DNA of 14,659 bases from Sporomusa sp. (GCA_029256645.1 JAQSXM010000036.1:1-14659), one strand, 5' to 3'; shown: positions 6,580-14,222, counted from the first letter of the stretch. The notes: a model not told the origin generated them from the letters alone. Numbers and translations are program-made.

Positions 6580-8064
6580 CTGGGCTCCTACTTTGGTTTA
6601 TATAACGTCGCTGTCTCGGGAATGTATGTTAACCAGGCCGGTCTTGCATCAACAAGCCATAATATTTCCAACGTCAATACCCCTGGTTTCTCCCGGCAGC
6701 ATATCACAGGTGAGGAATGGCGTATCGCCTCATCAGGTCTATCCCCCGGCGGCAAGGGGGTTGGAGTACAAGAAATAAGGCAGGCGCGAAACCAATTTCT
6801 TGACCAGAATTACCGGCGCCAGAATGCACAATCGGGGTACTGGCAGCAAAAAAGTTCCCGGCTGGAACAGGCAGAACAAACACTGGGCGATTTTATCTCC
6901 GATGCGGGGATAAAAAAAACCGGCTTGCAGCAAACAGTCCAGGATTTTGTCAGCGGCTGGGATGAGTTATCGAAACACCCGGATAGCAGGAGCGCCCGCA
7001 ACACCCTGAGAGGCTATGGCGAGGCCCTTGTCGACACATTTACGCATATTAACCGGCAGCTACAACAATTACAGCAGGATGCTTGCGACCGGCTTCAAGA
7101 TTCGGTAAGCACACTAAACAACATGGCTCAGGAAATTTCCCATCTTAATACTGCGATTTTCCGGGCTGAATCCACAGGTGCGGAAGCCTGTGACCTCAGG
7201 GATCAGCGCAATCTTCTGCTTGATGCAATATCCGGAATGGCTGATATTACGGTTAACGAGCAAACAAACGGCTTATTTGTTGTTAGCATCGGTGGTGTCC
7301 CCCTTGTTAATGGCGACCAGGTTCATCCTTTGAAAGCCGTTGGCGACGGTTCTTTACAACGCCCGTTAAAAGTACAATGGACTGACGCGAATGAGGCTGT
7401 GAGCTTGTCCGGAGGCAGCATGCTGGCTGACATACAGGACGGGGATCAAAGCACAGTCACCGCCCTCGACCCGGCAGAGTTTCCTTTCGACTTTAAGCCA
7501 GGCACCACCAATTCAATCTCAGATTTGCGGCAGGGGTTAAATGATTTACTGACCACCATTACCAACAAGATAAATGATTTGCATAAAACCGGCTTTGGGC
7601 TTGATGGCAGTACCGGCGTGGACTTTTTTGTCGCTGCCGATCCGTCCAAGCCACTAAGCATTAGCAATATCAAGGTCAATCCAGTACTTGATGACCCCAA
7701 TAAAATTGCAGCATCAGCGTCTGCTGCCGATCTCCCGGGCGGCTCAACAACTGCCGAGAGCATCTATAAAGCGCTGACAGAGGAGAAACTCCTTACATTT
7801 GATGGTTCAGCCATGGACCTGAACAGTTTTTATAAAGCCATCGTATCCTGGATCGGTACAACCGGTGAACAGGCCTATGGAGCAACAGACACACAGGAAA
7901 AACTGGTCTGGCAGCTTGACAGTCAGCGCCAGTCAGTCTCGTCCGTTTCCATAGATGAGGAAACAGCGGCGATGATGCGGTATCAGCGCATTTACAGCGC
8001 TAATGCCAAAGTACTAAGTACAATTGACAGCCTTCTGGGAGATTTGATTCGTGAGTTAGGCTAG
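6580..8064 (+). CDS. flgK: Flagellar hook-associated protein 1 FlgK, first copy, apparent CTG start
   Basis: An axial junction protein between hook and filament. From CTG at 6580 it is 494 aa; the first in-frame ATG (6622) would remove 14 residues of the N-terminal axial helix (GSYFGLYNVAVSG). With the CTG start, Gly14, Gln19-Ala20, HNISNVNTPG (27-36) and SRQ (38-40) fall at exactly the same residue numbers as in the second FlgK. GGGGTGAT (6567-6574) sits five bases before the CTG, matching the GGAGGGTGAT placed six bases before the second flgK. No ATG, GTG or TTG occurs in frame between the TGA at 6571 and 6622. The central region is helical, and the C-terminus VSSVSIDEETAAMMRYQRIY through LLGDLIRELG is the standard FlgK end. 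The sequence assignment is firm; the CTG start is inferred, and a base error or mutation of ATG is the alternative. Confidence 0.88.
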   Translation: MGSYFGLYNVAVSGMYVNQAGLASTSHNISNVNTPGFSRQHITGEEWRIASSGLSPGGKGVGVQEIRQARNQFLDQNYRRQNAQSGYWQQKSSRLEQAEQTLGDFISDAGIKKTGLQQTVQDFVSGWDELSKHPDSRSARNTLRGYGEALVDTFTHINRQLQQLQQDACDRLQDSVSTLNNMAQEISHLNTAIFRAESTGAEACDLRDQRNLLLDAISGMADITVNEQTNGLFVVSIGGVPLVNGDQVHPLKAVGDGSLQRPLKVQWTDANEAVSLSGGSMLADIQDGDQSTVTALDPAEFPFDFKPGTTNSISDLRQGLNDLLTTITNKINDLHKTGFGLDGSTGVDFFVAADPSKPLSISNIKVNPVLDDPNKIAASASAADLPGGSTTAESIYKALTEEKLLTFDGSAMDLNSFYKAIVSWIGTTGEQAYGATDTQEKLVWQLDSQRQSVSSVSIDEETAAMMRYQRIYSANAKVLSTIDSLLGDLIRELG

Positions 8065-8095
8065 TATTATCCAGAAACAGGAGGGTGATTTTTCT

Positions 8096-9631
8096 ATGAT
8101 GTCGGCATTTCTTGGCCTCAATATTGCCACCCGGGGCTTGTATGCCAGTCAGGCGGCATTAGGCGTAACAACCCATAATATCAGCAATGTCAATACCCCC
8201 GGCTATTCCAGGCAGTCCCCCCTGCAGCGGGCATCCGGGCCGGCGGCCTATTATAACGGGCATAGCCGGCTGGGTATTGGCTCCCAGGTCGATACGGTGG
8301 AGCGAATTCGGGATTTGCGGCTGGATCAGAAATATTGGCAGGAGAATGATTCACTGGGTGAATGGGAATCCAAGCAAAAAATGCTTAATGAAATTGAGCT
8401 CGTGCTTGGTGAGCCTTCCAGCAATGCCTTTAATTCGGCTTTTAATCAGTTCTATTCAGCCATGGAATCCTTGTCCAAAGCAGCGGGTGATTCATCAGCG
8501 CGAACCAATCTCCGGCAGACGGCCTCTTCCATCTGTGAATATTTCAATAACACAGCCAAACACTTCACCCAGCTGCGCCAGGATACCAATGCCGAAGTGC
8601 GGGTAGCGGTCGATGAAATCAATTCCTATAGTAAACAAATCGCTGAACTCAACCAGCGTATCCGGCAGGCTGCTTTGTCAGGGGGCACCACCAATGACCT
8701 GGAAGACCAGCGGGATGTCCTTATCGACCATCTTTCAAAATTAGCCAAAGTTGATGTCAGTGCAACGACAACAGGTAAGCTGCCTGATGGCCGGGATCTG
8801 AAAACCATATCGATCAGCATTAATGGCTCTACGCTGGTCAATGACAATAAGGCCAGAATTCTGGAGTGTTATCAAATACAATCAGGTGACCAGGAAGGTA
8901 TGTATGGTATCCGCTGGCAAGACACCGGTGATGAGTTTGCTGCCGGCGGCGGTTCGTTGAAAAGCTATCTTGAGATGCGGGATGGGTCAGGTGTTGATTC
9001 CCAGTTCAAAGGCCTTCCCTATTACCAGAGCCAACTTGATGAATTTGCCCGTACATTTGCCAAGGCGTTTAATGAGGGTGTGTTTAAAGACGGTACCTCT
9101 TACTATCCTGGTCACGCCGGTGGCAAGGGCTTGGATGGCTCCACAGACATTCGCTTTTTTTCCTTTGACCATAAATCCTCTGCCGACCTGATGGCCAGCG
9201 GCGGTGATCAGAACGCAATATACAATCACATTACAGCCGCCAGTCTTACCTTGTCTGCCGATGTGGAAACTGACCTTAACAAGATTGCGGCAGCCTCGGC
9301 AGCAGGTGGTAAGGATAACAATGAGAACATCCAGCAGTTAATCAAGTTATGTAAAGATACCAGGATGTTCAATAAAGGAACACCTGAAGACTTTATGAAC
9401 TCTATCATCGCCGCTTTGGCCACAAATAGTACGCAGGCTCAGACTGCAGCAGACCGGCAAAGCCGTATTATCAAAACAGTGAGCGATTGGCGAACCTCGG
9501 TATCCGGGGTGTCCAGCAATGAGGAAACCAGCAACCTGACAAGATATCAGCAGGCCTATGCGGCATCCGGCAAGATCATTAGTGTCTGGGATGAAATCTA
9601 TAAAGAGACCATAAACCTGATCTCCGGTTAG
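8096..9631 (+). CDS. flgK: Flagellar hook-associated protein 1 FlgK, second copy
   Basis: A 511-aa FlgK paralogue 31 bp after the first. The N-terminus AFLGLNIATRGLYASQAAL and HNISNVNTPGYSRQ (27-40) are canonical apart from Arg13 where Ser is usual before Gly14. A coiled helical D1 region follows (VRVAVDEINSYSKQIAELN, then the EDQRDVLIDHLSKLAKVDV stretch typical of FlgK). The C-terminus is SGVSSNEETSNLTRYQQAY through IYKETINLISG. It starts at ATGATG, with GGAGGGTGAT (8080-8089) six bases upstream. The two copies share the ends and the LRDQRN/LEDQRD motif but differ widely in the middle, so they are old paralogues and not a recent duplication. Whether both sit at the hook-filament junction or are used alternately cannot be read from the sequence. 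Confidence 0.93.
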   Translation: MMSAFLGLNIATRGLYASQAALGVTTHNISNVNTPGYSRQSPLQRASGPAAYYNGHSRLGIGSQVDTVERIRDLRLDQKYWQENDSLGEWESKQKMLNEIELVLGEPSSNAFNSAFNQFYSAMESLSKAAGDSSARTNLRQTASSICEYFNNTAKHFTQLRQDTNAEVRVAVDEINSYSKQIAELNQRIRQAALSGGTTNDLEDQRDVLIDHLSKLAKVDVSATTTGKLPDGRDLKTISISINGSTLVNDNKARILECYQIQSGDQEGMYGIRWQDTGDEFAAGGGSLKSYLEMRDGSGVDSQFKGLPYYQSQLDEFARTFAKAFNEGVFKDGTSYYPGHAGGKGLDGSTDIRFFSFDHKSSADLMASGGDQNAIYNHITAASLTLSADVETDLNKIAAASAAGGKDNNENIQQLIKLCKDTRMFNKGTPEDFMNSIIAALATNSTQAQTAADRQSRIIKTVSDWRTSVSGVSSNEETSNLTRYQQAYAASGKIISVWDEIYKETINLISG

Positions 9632-9662
9632 AATTCCTAAAGAAAAGTGAGGTAACGGCAAG

Positions 9663-10718
9663 ATGCGGATAACCAATAACATGTTAGCCCAAAATAGTCT
9701 CTGGAATATTAATAATAACCTGCGGCGGCTCGATAAAGCCCAGGAGAAAATATCGACTCAGTCCAAGATTCAGCTGCCATCTGATGATCCCATTGTTGCC
9801 ACACGGGCGTTGAAATACCGGAATTATGTCTCCTCGGTGGAGCAGTATCAAAGAAATATCGATGATGCAACCTCCTGGATGGAGGTCAGTGAATCAGCAT
9901 TAGGCGAATTAGGCAATGTGATTCACCGGGTAAGAGAATTGACAGTGCAAGCTTCCAGCAGCATAAGTGAGGATGACAAAAAAGCAGTCAGAGCTGAAAT
10001 TAGTGCGCTCAGGGACAATGCCGTAGAAATCCTGAATACATCCTATGCAGGCCGGTATGTCTTCAGTGGCTTTGCAACCGATCAACCACCCTACAAGGTT
10101 GAGTCTACTGCAATAGGTGACAAGGTTACGTATAAAGGAAAATATGTTAGCCTTGGCGGACCGGTAAATAACGCGATAACAGATGGAGACCTTATCAATT
10201 ATTGTCAAACTCATTTAAATGACCAATATCTGGAGACCGGCAAACAGAAAATGCAGTATAACACCGGCTTTGGCAGCCAAATTGCTGTAAATGTCGAAGG
10301 TCAGGATGTTATTGGCCAGGAAGCAGGCAGCAATCTATTTGATGTTTTCGACAAGCTGCTGCTGGGACTGGACGGAAATAGCAGCTATAAGACAGCTGAA
10401 ATAGCCGGTAATCCGCCGACAGTTACCACCCAGACCAACGAACTTTCACTTAGTACCTTACTGGATGACCTGGATAAAAACCTTAACCGGGTAGTGACAG
10501 TCCGTGCAGACATAGGTGCCAGAATGAACTATGTGGACAGGGCTAAAACCCAGATTGAGAATGATTTTACGACCTACGTAACCTTGATGAGTACTAATGA
10601 GGATGTGGACATAGCCCAGGTCTCCATTGAAGCCAAGTCTGCAGAATATACCTATAACGCTTCTTTGGCAGTCGGGTCCAAAGCCATTACCCAGAGTTTG
10701 ATTGATTACATAAAATAA
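9663..10718 (+). CDS. flgL: Flagellar hook-associated protein 3 FlgL
   Basis: A 351-aa flagellin-like junction protein that sits between FlgK and the filament. The N-terminus MRITNNMLAQNSLWNINNNL, then LDKAQEKISTQSKIQLPSDD at about 23-42, is the flagellin-N/FlgL signature, followed by DDATSWMEVSESALGELGNV. The SYAGRYVFSGFATDQPPY stretch in the middle is typical of FlgL. The C-terminal axial helix runs from ARMNYVDRAKTQIENDF to the end at AITQSLIDYIK. GTGAGGT about 11 bases upstream is the likely ribosome binding site. It is the last recognised gene of the flagellar operon, 31 bp after the second flgK. No convincing hairpin terminator follows, only T7 at 10736-10742 without a GC stem, so transcription may run on. 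Confidence 0.93.
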   Translation: MRITNNMLAQNSLWNINNNLRRLDKAQEKISTQSKIQLPSDDPIVATRALKYRNYVSSVEQYQRNIDDATSWMEVSESALGELGNVIHRVRELTVQASSSISEDDKKAVRAEISALRDNAVEILNTSYAGRYVFSGFATDQPPYKVESTAIGDKVTYKGKYVSLGGPVNNAITDGDLINYCQTHLNDQYLETGKQKMQYNTGFGSQIAVNVEGQDVIGQEAGSNLFDVFDKLLLGLDGNSSYKTAEIAGNPPTVTTQTNELSLSTLLDDLDKNLNRVVTVRADIGARMNYVDRAKTQIENDFTTYVTLMSTNEDVDIAQVSIEAKSAEYTYNASLAVGSKAITQSLIDYIK

Positions 10719-10791
10719 ACCGTTTCTAAAATTATCTTTTTTTCAGGTCTGTCAAACAGAGGCAATGATCGAAGGAGGTATTTTAACTGTT

Positions 10792-10851
10792 ATGGATAAT
10801 AAAGTATATGTATTACATAACAAAGACAAAGGAACGGTGAATTTGCTATGA
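10792..10851 (+). CDS. Possible 19-codon leader ORF after flgL
   Basis: The near-perfect Shine-Dalgarno AAGGAGGT (10772-10779) stands 12 bases before an ATG that opens MDNKVYVLHNKDKGTVNLL and stops at TGA 10849-10851. The stop overlaps the next ORF's start as ATGA. I recognise no family. The spacing is longer than usual. It could be a leader peptide that couples translation to the next ORF, or the start of a gene that has since decayed. Confidence 0.25.
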   Translation: MDNKVYVLHNKDKGTVNLL

Positions 10852-11066
10852 TCTGTGATGAACTGGGGCAAGCAATACCTGGTGAGCGTGAACCGCCTCC
10901 AACTGGCATTAGTGTATCAAGTAGAAGCGCAATGGAATGCGATAATGGGATTAGGTTTGGTAAAGCATTGACAATATCTCTCGCCGGCAAATATCGCTCC
11001 CCGCTTGAACACTGCCAAGGCCCCATTGCGCCGATAGTGTTTCTATGCATATTTTTAAAAATGTGA
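10848..11066 (+). CDS. Unidentified 72-aa ORF overlapping the leader ORF
   Basis: MICDELGQAIPGEREPPPTG and onward, ending FLCIFLKM. It overlaps the 19-codon ORF by ATGA, with GGTGA seven bases upstream. No domain, signal peptide or transmembrane segment that I trust is visible; the last 12 residues are hydrophobic. Composition is unlike the neighbouring genes (PPP, four Cys), and a 93-codon antisense frame covers the same bases, so it may not be a real gene. In many Firmicutes fliW and csrA follow flgL; neither is recognisable here. Confidence 0.25.
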   Translation: MICDELGQAIPGEREPPPTGISVSSRSAMECDNGIRFGKALTISLAGKYRSPLEHCQGPIAPIVFLCIFLKM

Positions 11067-11078
11067 CACACTGTGTGT
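11066..11078. promoter_or_regulatory. 13-bp palindrome just upstream of the OmpR-type regulator
   Basis: ACACAC-T-GTGTGT is a perfect inverted repeat 18 bp before the ATG at 11097, and it overlaps the stop of the upstream ORF. It could be an operator, for example for autoregulation, or simply a CA/TG simple repeat. Confidence 0.3.
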
Positions 11079-11096
11079 GGTTATAGCAATACTGTT

Positions 11097-11765
11097 ATGA
11101 CACCTCGCGTTTTCCTGAGTGAGCGCAACGAGACCTTTAGTCAAATGCTTACCTATTACTTACAAAAAGAAGGCTGGGAAGTCACTAGCTTTAGCAACGA
11201 TACATCCTCCCTCTTGAATGTGGCTGATTGCCCGAACCTGTGGATTCTGGACGCCGACGGCGAGGAATGGGTTAATATCATGAGGAAGATCCAAAGCAAT
11301 TCTACCCAAATTCCGATAATATTGACCTCAGAACATGAAAACACCATAAATCGTGTCTGGGGCTTTGAATTAGGCTGTGCCGATTTTATTGTAAAACCGT
11401 TTATGCCAAAAGAACTTGTTTTTCGAGCCCGAAAAATATTGAACCCGCATGATCATGGTTCAGTAACTGAAACTGCAACCAAAGTAACACGGCTGCAAAA
11501 CTATCATCTTGATCTCCAGCGGCGAATGATTCTAGTCGACAAACTGACTGTTGATTTAACATCTAAGGAGTTTGATCTGCTTTGTCTTTTTGCGCGCCAT
11601 AAGGGGATCGCCCTGTCACGCGAGCAAATACTAACATCAGTGTGGGGAGAAAACTATTTTGGTTCAGACCGGGTAGTAGATGACCTCATACGCAGGGTGC
11701 GGCGAAAGCTTACAACCCTGGAAATAGACACAGTATATGGCTACGGTTACCGGATTGTATCCTAG
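11097..11765 (+). CDS. OmpR/PhoB-family response regulator with atypical receiver
   Basis: A 222-aa DNA-binding regulator. The receiver (1-115) has D52 in WILDADGEEW as phosphoacceptor, T77/S78 and K100 in FIVKPF. Where most receivers have two acidic residues after the first strand, this one reads FLSERNE, so Glu9 stands with Arg10 in place of the second Asp. The winged-helix domain (about 133-222) carries LTSKEFDLLCLFARHKG, the recognition region REQILTSVWGENYFGSDR then VVDDLIRRVRRKL, and the wing TVYGYGYRIV. I chose ATG 11097 because it begins directly before the first strand; a GTG at 11073 adds eight residues inside the palindrome. Neither has a good Shine-Dalgarno. It converges on the downstream kinase and need not be its partner. 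Family is certain, target genes are not known. Confidence 0.9.
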   Translation: MTPRVFLSERNETFSQMLTYYLQKEGWEVTSFSNDTSSLLNVADCPNLWILDADGEEWVNIMRKIQSNSTQIPIILTSEHENTINRVWGFELGCADFIVKPFMPKELVFRARKILNPHDHGSVTETATKVTRLQNYHLDLQRRMILVDKLTVDLTSKEFDLLCLFARHKGIALSREQILTSVWGENYFGSDRVVDDLIRRVRRKLTTLEIDTVYGYGYRIVS

Positions 11766-11797
11766 ATCAGCCTTCAAATAATTAATGATCGTTTTTG

Positions 11798-11826
11798 TGC
11801 CGCACAGGGAAGTGCGGCATTTTTTT
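11798..11826 (+). terminator. Intrinsic terminator of the OmpR-type regulator gene
   Basis: An 8-bp perfect GC-rich stem TGCCGCAC/GTGCGGCA (11798-11805 with 11812-11819), a six-base loop AGGGAA and seven Ts. It lies 33 bp after the stop codon. Confidence 0.93.
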
Positions 11827-11830
11827 ATGC

Positions 11831-11875
11831 CTAAAGAAGAACTGCCTGCATTCGGCCCATAATCCAAATGCAGGC
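11831..11875 (-). terminator. Terminator of the convergent histidine kinase gene
   Basis: On the minus strand GCCTGCAT (11875-11868) pairs with ATGCAGGC (11851-11844), an 8-bp perfect stem four bases past the kinase stop, followed by AGTTCTTCTTTAG. The T tract is interrupted, so it is weaker than the plus-strand terminator beside it. Confidence 0.65.
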
Positions 11876-11878
11876 GAT

Positions 11879-13582
11879 TTAAAGAGTTGTTATTTCACAC
11901 CCCATAGAGTAAATGGCTACTTCCGGGCCGGACTTTGGTAAACAGCAGCACTCTTCCTTGACACTTGGGAAAAACATGGTAAAAGTTGTTCCTTTATCGA
12001 CCTCTGATTCCACCTTAATCGCCCCGGCATGCCCTTTAACAATATTACGGCACACTGCCAGACCTAATCCGGTTCCATTCTTCTTTGAGGTATAAAACGG
12101 CTCAAAAATCTTGTTTAGTAATTCCGGTTGGATACCAGTACCGGTGTCCTGGATTACAAGATTTATCCCACTCATAACTTTTTCAGTGGAAATCCTGAGG
12201 GTACCTCGCGGGCTCATGGCATCAATCCCGTTACGGGCGAGGTTAAGGACAAGTTGCCGTATTTCTCTTGAATTTAGTTCTAATGCTTCAGCCTTATCGC
12301 ACAAATTATATTCCAACTCAATGCCGTTTTTTAGTGCATCAGATAAAATCAGGGGGTACAGCGAGCGGAGTACCTCATTAATATCAAGGGGCATTTTATC
12401 GATCAACCGATTCCTTGTAAGTGATAAAAAGTCTTCAATAATTCCATTCATCCGGTCTAACTCTTCTAATATAATACCATAATATTCTTTCTGATCTTCC
12501 CGGCATTTCCTTTGTAACAACTCGACAAATCCTCTTATCGTACAGGCTGGATTCCGTAGTTCATGAGCAACAGAACCTGCCGTCTCACCAATCGCATTGA
12601 GGCCTTCCAGTCTTGCCATTTCTTGCTTGGTCTTCTCAGCTTCTGATATATCGTGATAAATTGCAATTGCACCATTCACACTGCCGGTAGCAGCATTAAT
12701 GATCGGCGCCCCATGCAGGAGCCAGTCGCAGTCAAGCTGTCTTGCATATTCATTCCTGATCTCCTGACCGTTCATTACCCGGGCAATAAAGCTCTTCTTG
12801 TACTCAATACCTAACTGGCTGGATAATGACTGAATAGATTCTCCAATTAGTGATTCTTTGCTATATGCGAGATATCTATTGTAAAAATCCTGCATAGCCT
12901 TATTCAAATTTGCAATACAACCGTTACTGTCTAATTCAAGAATTGGCAACGGGCACAGATCAATTAAATGTGCAAGCTTTAACCTGGTCTGCTGGAATAA
13001 CTCATCCTGTCCACTTGCTTCAGTTTCATTGCTTATTGGGTGTAACCTGTTTATTTCATGTGTAAGTCTATAAAAGACAAGATATATGACCAATAATACC
13101 AATAACCAAAACCCAAACGCAAAAATCAGTAGATTTACCGTGTGTTGATTAATCTCGTTATTTAAATAGTCCCATTTGTAATTTGCCCCTATGTGGCCGG
13201 TAAGCTGCCCATTAATATGAATCGGATAGGTTATATTTACTACAGACTGCTCTGTCCAGCCTGTCGGTTTATCAAAGAAAATCCCGAATTCGCACTCTGG
13301 GTTTTCCTTTGCTATTTCTGACAAAAGCGGTTGATATAATTTATTGATAATGGCAGTTTTATCTGCTTGGGGAATTGATAATCTGTTGTTAGAATCATCG
13401 TGATTGATCTTGTTCTCAAGGGTTGAGGCTAATTTAAACAAGTGCAATTGCTTATTCATAATAAGTACATTCTTTCTTTCAGATATAAAATAACCTACAA
13501 TAATTGCGGCGGCTATAGTAATTATAACAGTGACAATTATGTACGCTTTCCATGCAATGTTAAAACGCTGCAAACAAAACAT
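11879..13582 (-). CDS. Membrane-bound PAS sensor histidine kinase (sporulation-kinase/NtrB-like)
   Basis: A 567-aa kinase. Two membrane segments (about 13-34 and 149-171) bracket an extracytoplasmic sensor of about 115 residues. A cytoplasmic PAS domain follows at about 201-313 (CPLPILELDSNGCIANLNKA ... GAIAIYHDIS). HisKA has GETAGSVAHELRNPACTIRG with phosphoacceptor H340. HATPase has N447/N451 in LVLNLARNGIDAM, G1 DTGTG (479-483), FEPFYTSK, and G2 GTGLGL (503-508). The H-box and TIRGFVELLQ style resembles NtrB and the KinA-KinE kinases feeding Spo0A, so a sporulation phosphorelay role is possible but unproven. The tail after 540 is unusual, with three adjacent cysteines (545-547). Start: the frame is open to a GTG at 13726, but AAGGA seven bases before 13582, placed directly ahead of the first membrane helix, decides for this ATG. 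No regulator is in its operon. Confidence 0.9.
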   Translation of the reverse strand: MFCLQRFNIAWKAYIIVTVIITIAAAIIVGYFISERKNVLIMNKQLHLFKLASTLENKINHDDSNNRLSIPQADKTAIINKLYQPLLSEIAKENPECEFGIFFDKPTGWTEQSVVNITYPIHINGQLTGHIGANYKWDYLNNEINQHTVNLLIFAFGFWLLVLLVIYLVFYRLTHEINRLHPISNETEASGQDELFQQTRLKLAHLIDLCPLPILELDSNGCIANLNKAMQDFYNRYLAYSKESLIGESIQSLSSQLGIEYKKSFIARVMNGQEIRNEYARQLDCDWLLHGAPIINAATGSVNGAIAIYHDISEAEKTKQEMARLEGLNAIGETAGSVAHELRNPACTIRGFVELLQRKCREDQKEYYGIILEELDRMNGIIEDFLSLTRNRLIDKMPLDINEVLRSLYPLILSDALKNGIELEYNLCDKAEALELNSREIRQLVLNLARNGIDAMSPRGTLRISTEKVMSGINLVIQDTGTGIQPELLNKIFEPFYTSKKNGTGLGLAVCRNIVKGHAGAIKVESEVDKGTTFTMFFPSVKEECCCLPKSGPEVAIYSMGCEITTL

Positions 13583-13748
13583 CCCTCTTTCCTTTATGGT
13601 TTTTAATTCCATTAAAGTTAGACTTGTTGAAAATGACTTCAAATTACCAATACCGCTATATGAAAATGTAAACAACCAAAACGCAAAATTATCCTTTAAC
13701 CCTCCTACGCACCTCCGCTTAATCACTAATTACACAATTGCTTTTGCT

Positions 13749-13773
13749 TTTGCATGATTAATAATTATGCAAA
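13749..13773. promoter_or_regulatory. Inverted repeat upstream of the membrane kinase gene
   Basis: TTTGCAT (13749-13755) and ATGCAAA (13767-13773) form a 7-bp perfect inverted repeat with an 11-bp spacer, about 165 bp upstream of the kinase ATG. It could be an operator in the kinase promoter region. The surroundings 13583-13946 are very AT-rich and hold no other gene that I can support; a second AGGAGG-like block (minus strand near 13715-13700) has no convincing start codon after it. Confidence 0.3.
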
Positions 13774-14040
13774 TACACATAACTGGCCAAGTACAGTATA
13801 AAATATCTAGCAATCTGTAAAATTTTCAAATTTTAAGCACGTTTTTGACTAAAAACTTATTAAAAAAGCTAATAATAATTATTTCGTCATTTTATAGTAA
13901 ATTCCTTTATTTTCCATATAGTTAATAACCTAAATTTTTCATCACTAAACTGCAATTTTTTTGTATATCACTACATACTTTTACTAAAACCAAACTGACA
14001 TTCCTGCTTACAATATCGAATTCAGGTTATAGATCAAGCG

Positions 14041-14074
14041 AAAAAATGACTCAAGAGAACCGTCCCCTTGAGTC
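14041..14074 (-). terminator. Terminator-like hairpin in repeat copy 1
   Basis: Read on the minus strand, GACTCAAG (14074-14067), an 11-base loop and CTTGAGTC (14055-14048) are followed by ATTTTTT. It is the same element as in copy 2 and would act as a backup terminator. Confidence 0.55.
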
Positions 14075-14171
14075 TACTAAACTACATTTTCTTGTATATC
14101 ATTACCATACTTTTATCAAAACCCCACTGACATTCTTGCTTGCAATAACGAATTCATGCTTATAGATAGCG

Positions 14172-14205
14172 AAAAAATGACTCAAGAGAACCGTCCCCTT
14201 GAGTC
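14172..14205 (-). terminator. Terminator-like hairpin in repeat copy 2, 3' of the small gene
   Basis: On the minus strand an 8-bp stem (14205-14198 with 14186-14179) is followed by A then six Ts, starting 17 bases past the stop of the small gene at 14223. It has the form of an intrinsic terminator, so the repeat seems to serve as the end of that transcript. Confidence 0.65.
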
Positions 14206-14222
14206 TACTGGCACTTCATTTG

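Larger units (their letters stand above)
13947..14209. repeat. Tandem pair of about 131-bp direct repeats
   Basis: Copy 1 is 13947-14078 and copy 2 is 14079-14209, directly adjacent. The last 41 bp of each (14038-14078 and 14169-14209) are identical; the upstream parts match with substitutions and small indels (shared TTGTATATCA, ACTGACATTC and GAATTCA blocks). Each copy ends in a palindromic element, GACTCAAG, an 11-base spacer, CTTGAGTC. From memory, GGGGACGGTTCTCTTG-type elements are dispersed in many copies in several Firmicutes genomes, often near IS200-like (REP-associated) transposases; no transposase is present here. Confidence 0.85.

Noticed and set aside
10968..10996. Promoter for the OmpR-type regulator based on TTGACA at 10968-10973
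   Set aside because: The -35 is perfect but no hexamer at 16-18 bp has more than three matches to TATAAT.
10790..11071. 93-codon antisense ORF opposite the region after flgL
   Set aside because: It has no recognisable domain and no Shine-Dalgarno, and it is probably a chance open frame; it does, however, weaken the case for the 72-codon ORF on the other strand.
11798..11819. Terminator hairpin with loop AGGGAA, which has A at 1 and G at 4 like an ANTAR target
   Set aside because: There is no second hairpin with a similar loop upstream and it simply follows a stop codon, so it is an ordinary terminator with a chance loop match.
13583..13726. N-terminal extension of the membrane kinase from a GTG
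   Set aside because: The extra 48 residues show no domain, and the ATG at 13582 has a proper ribosome binding site right before the first membrane helix.
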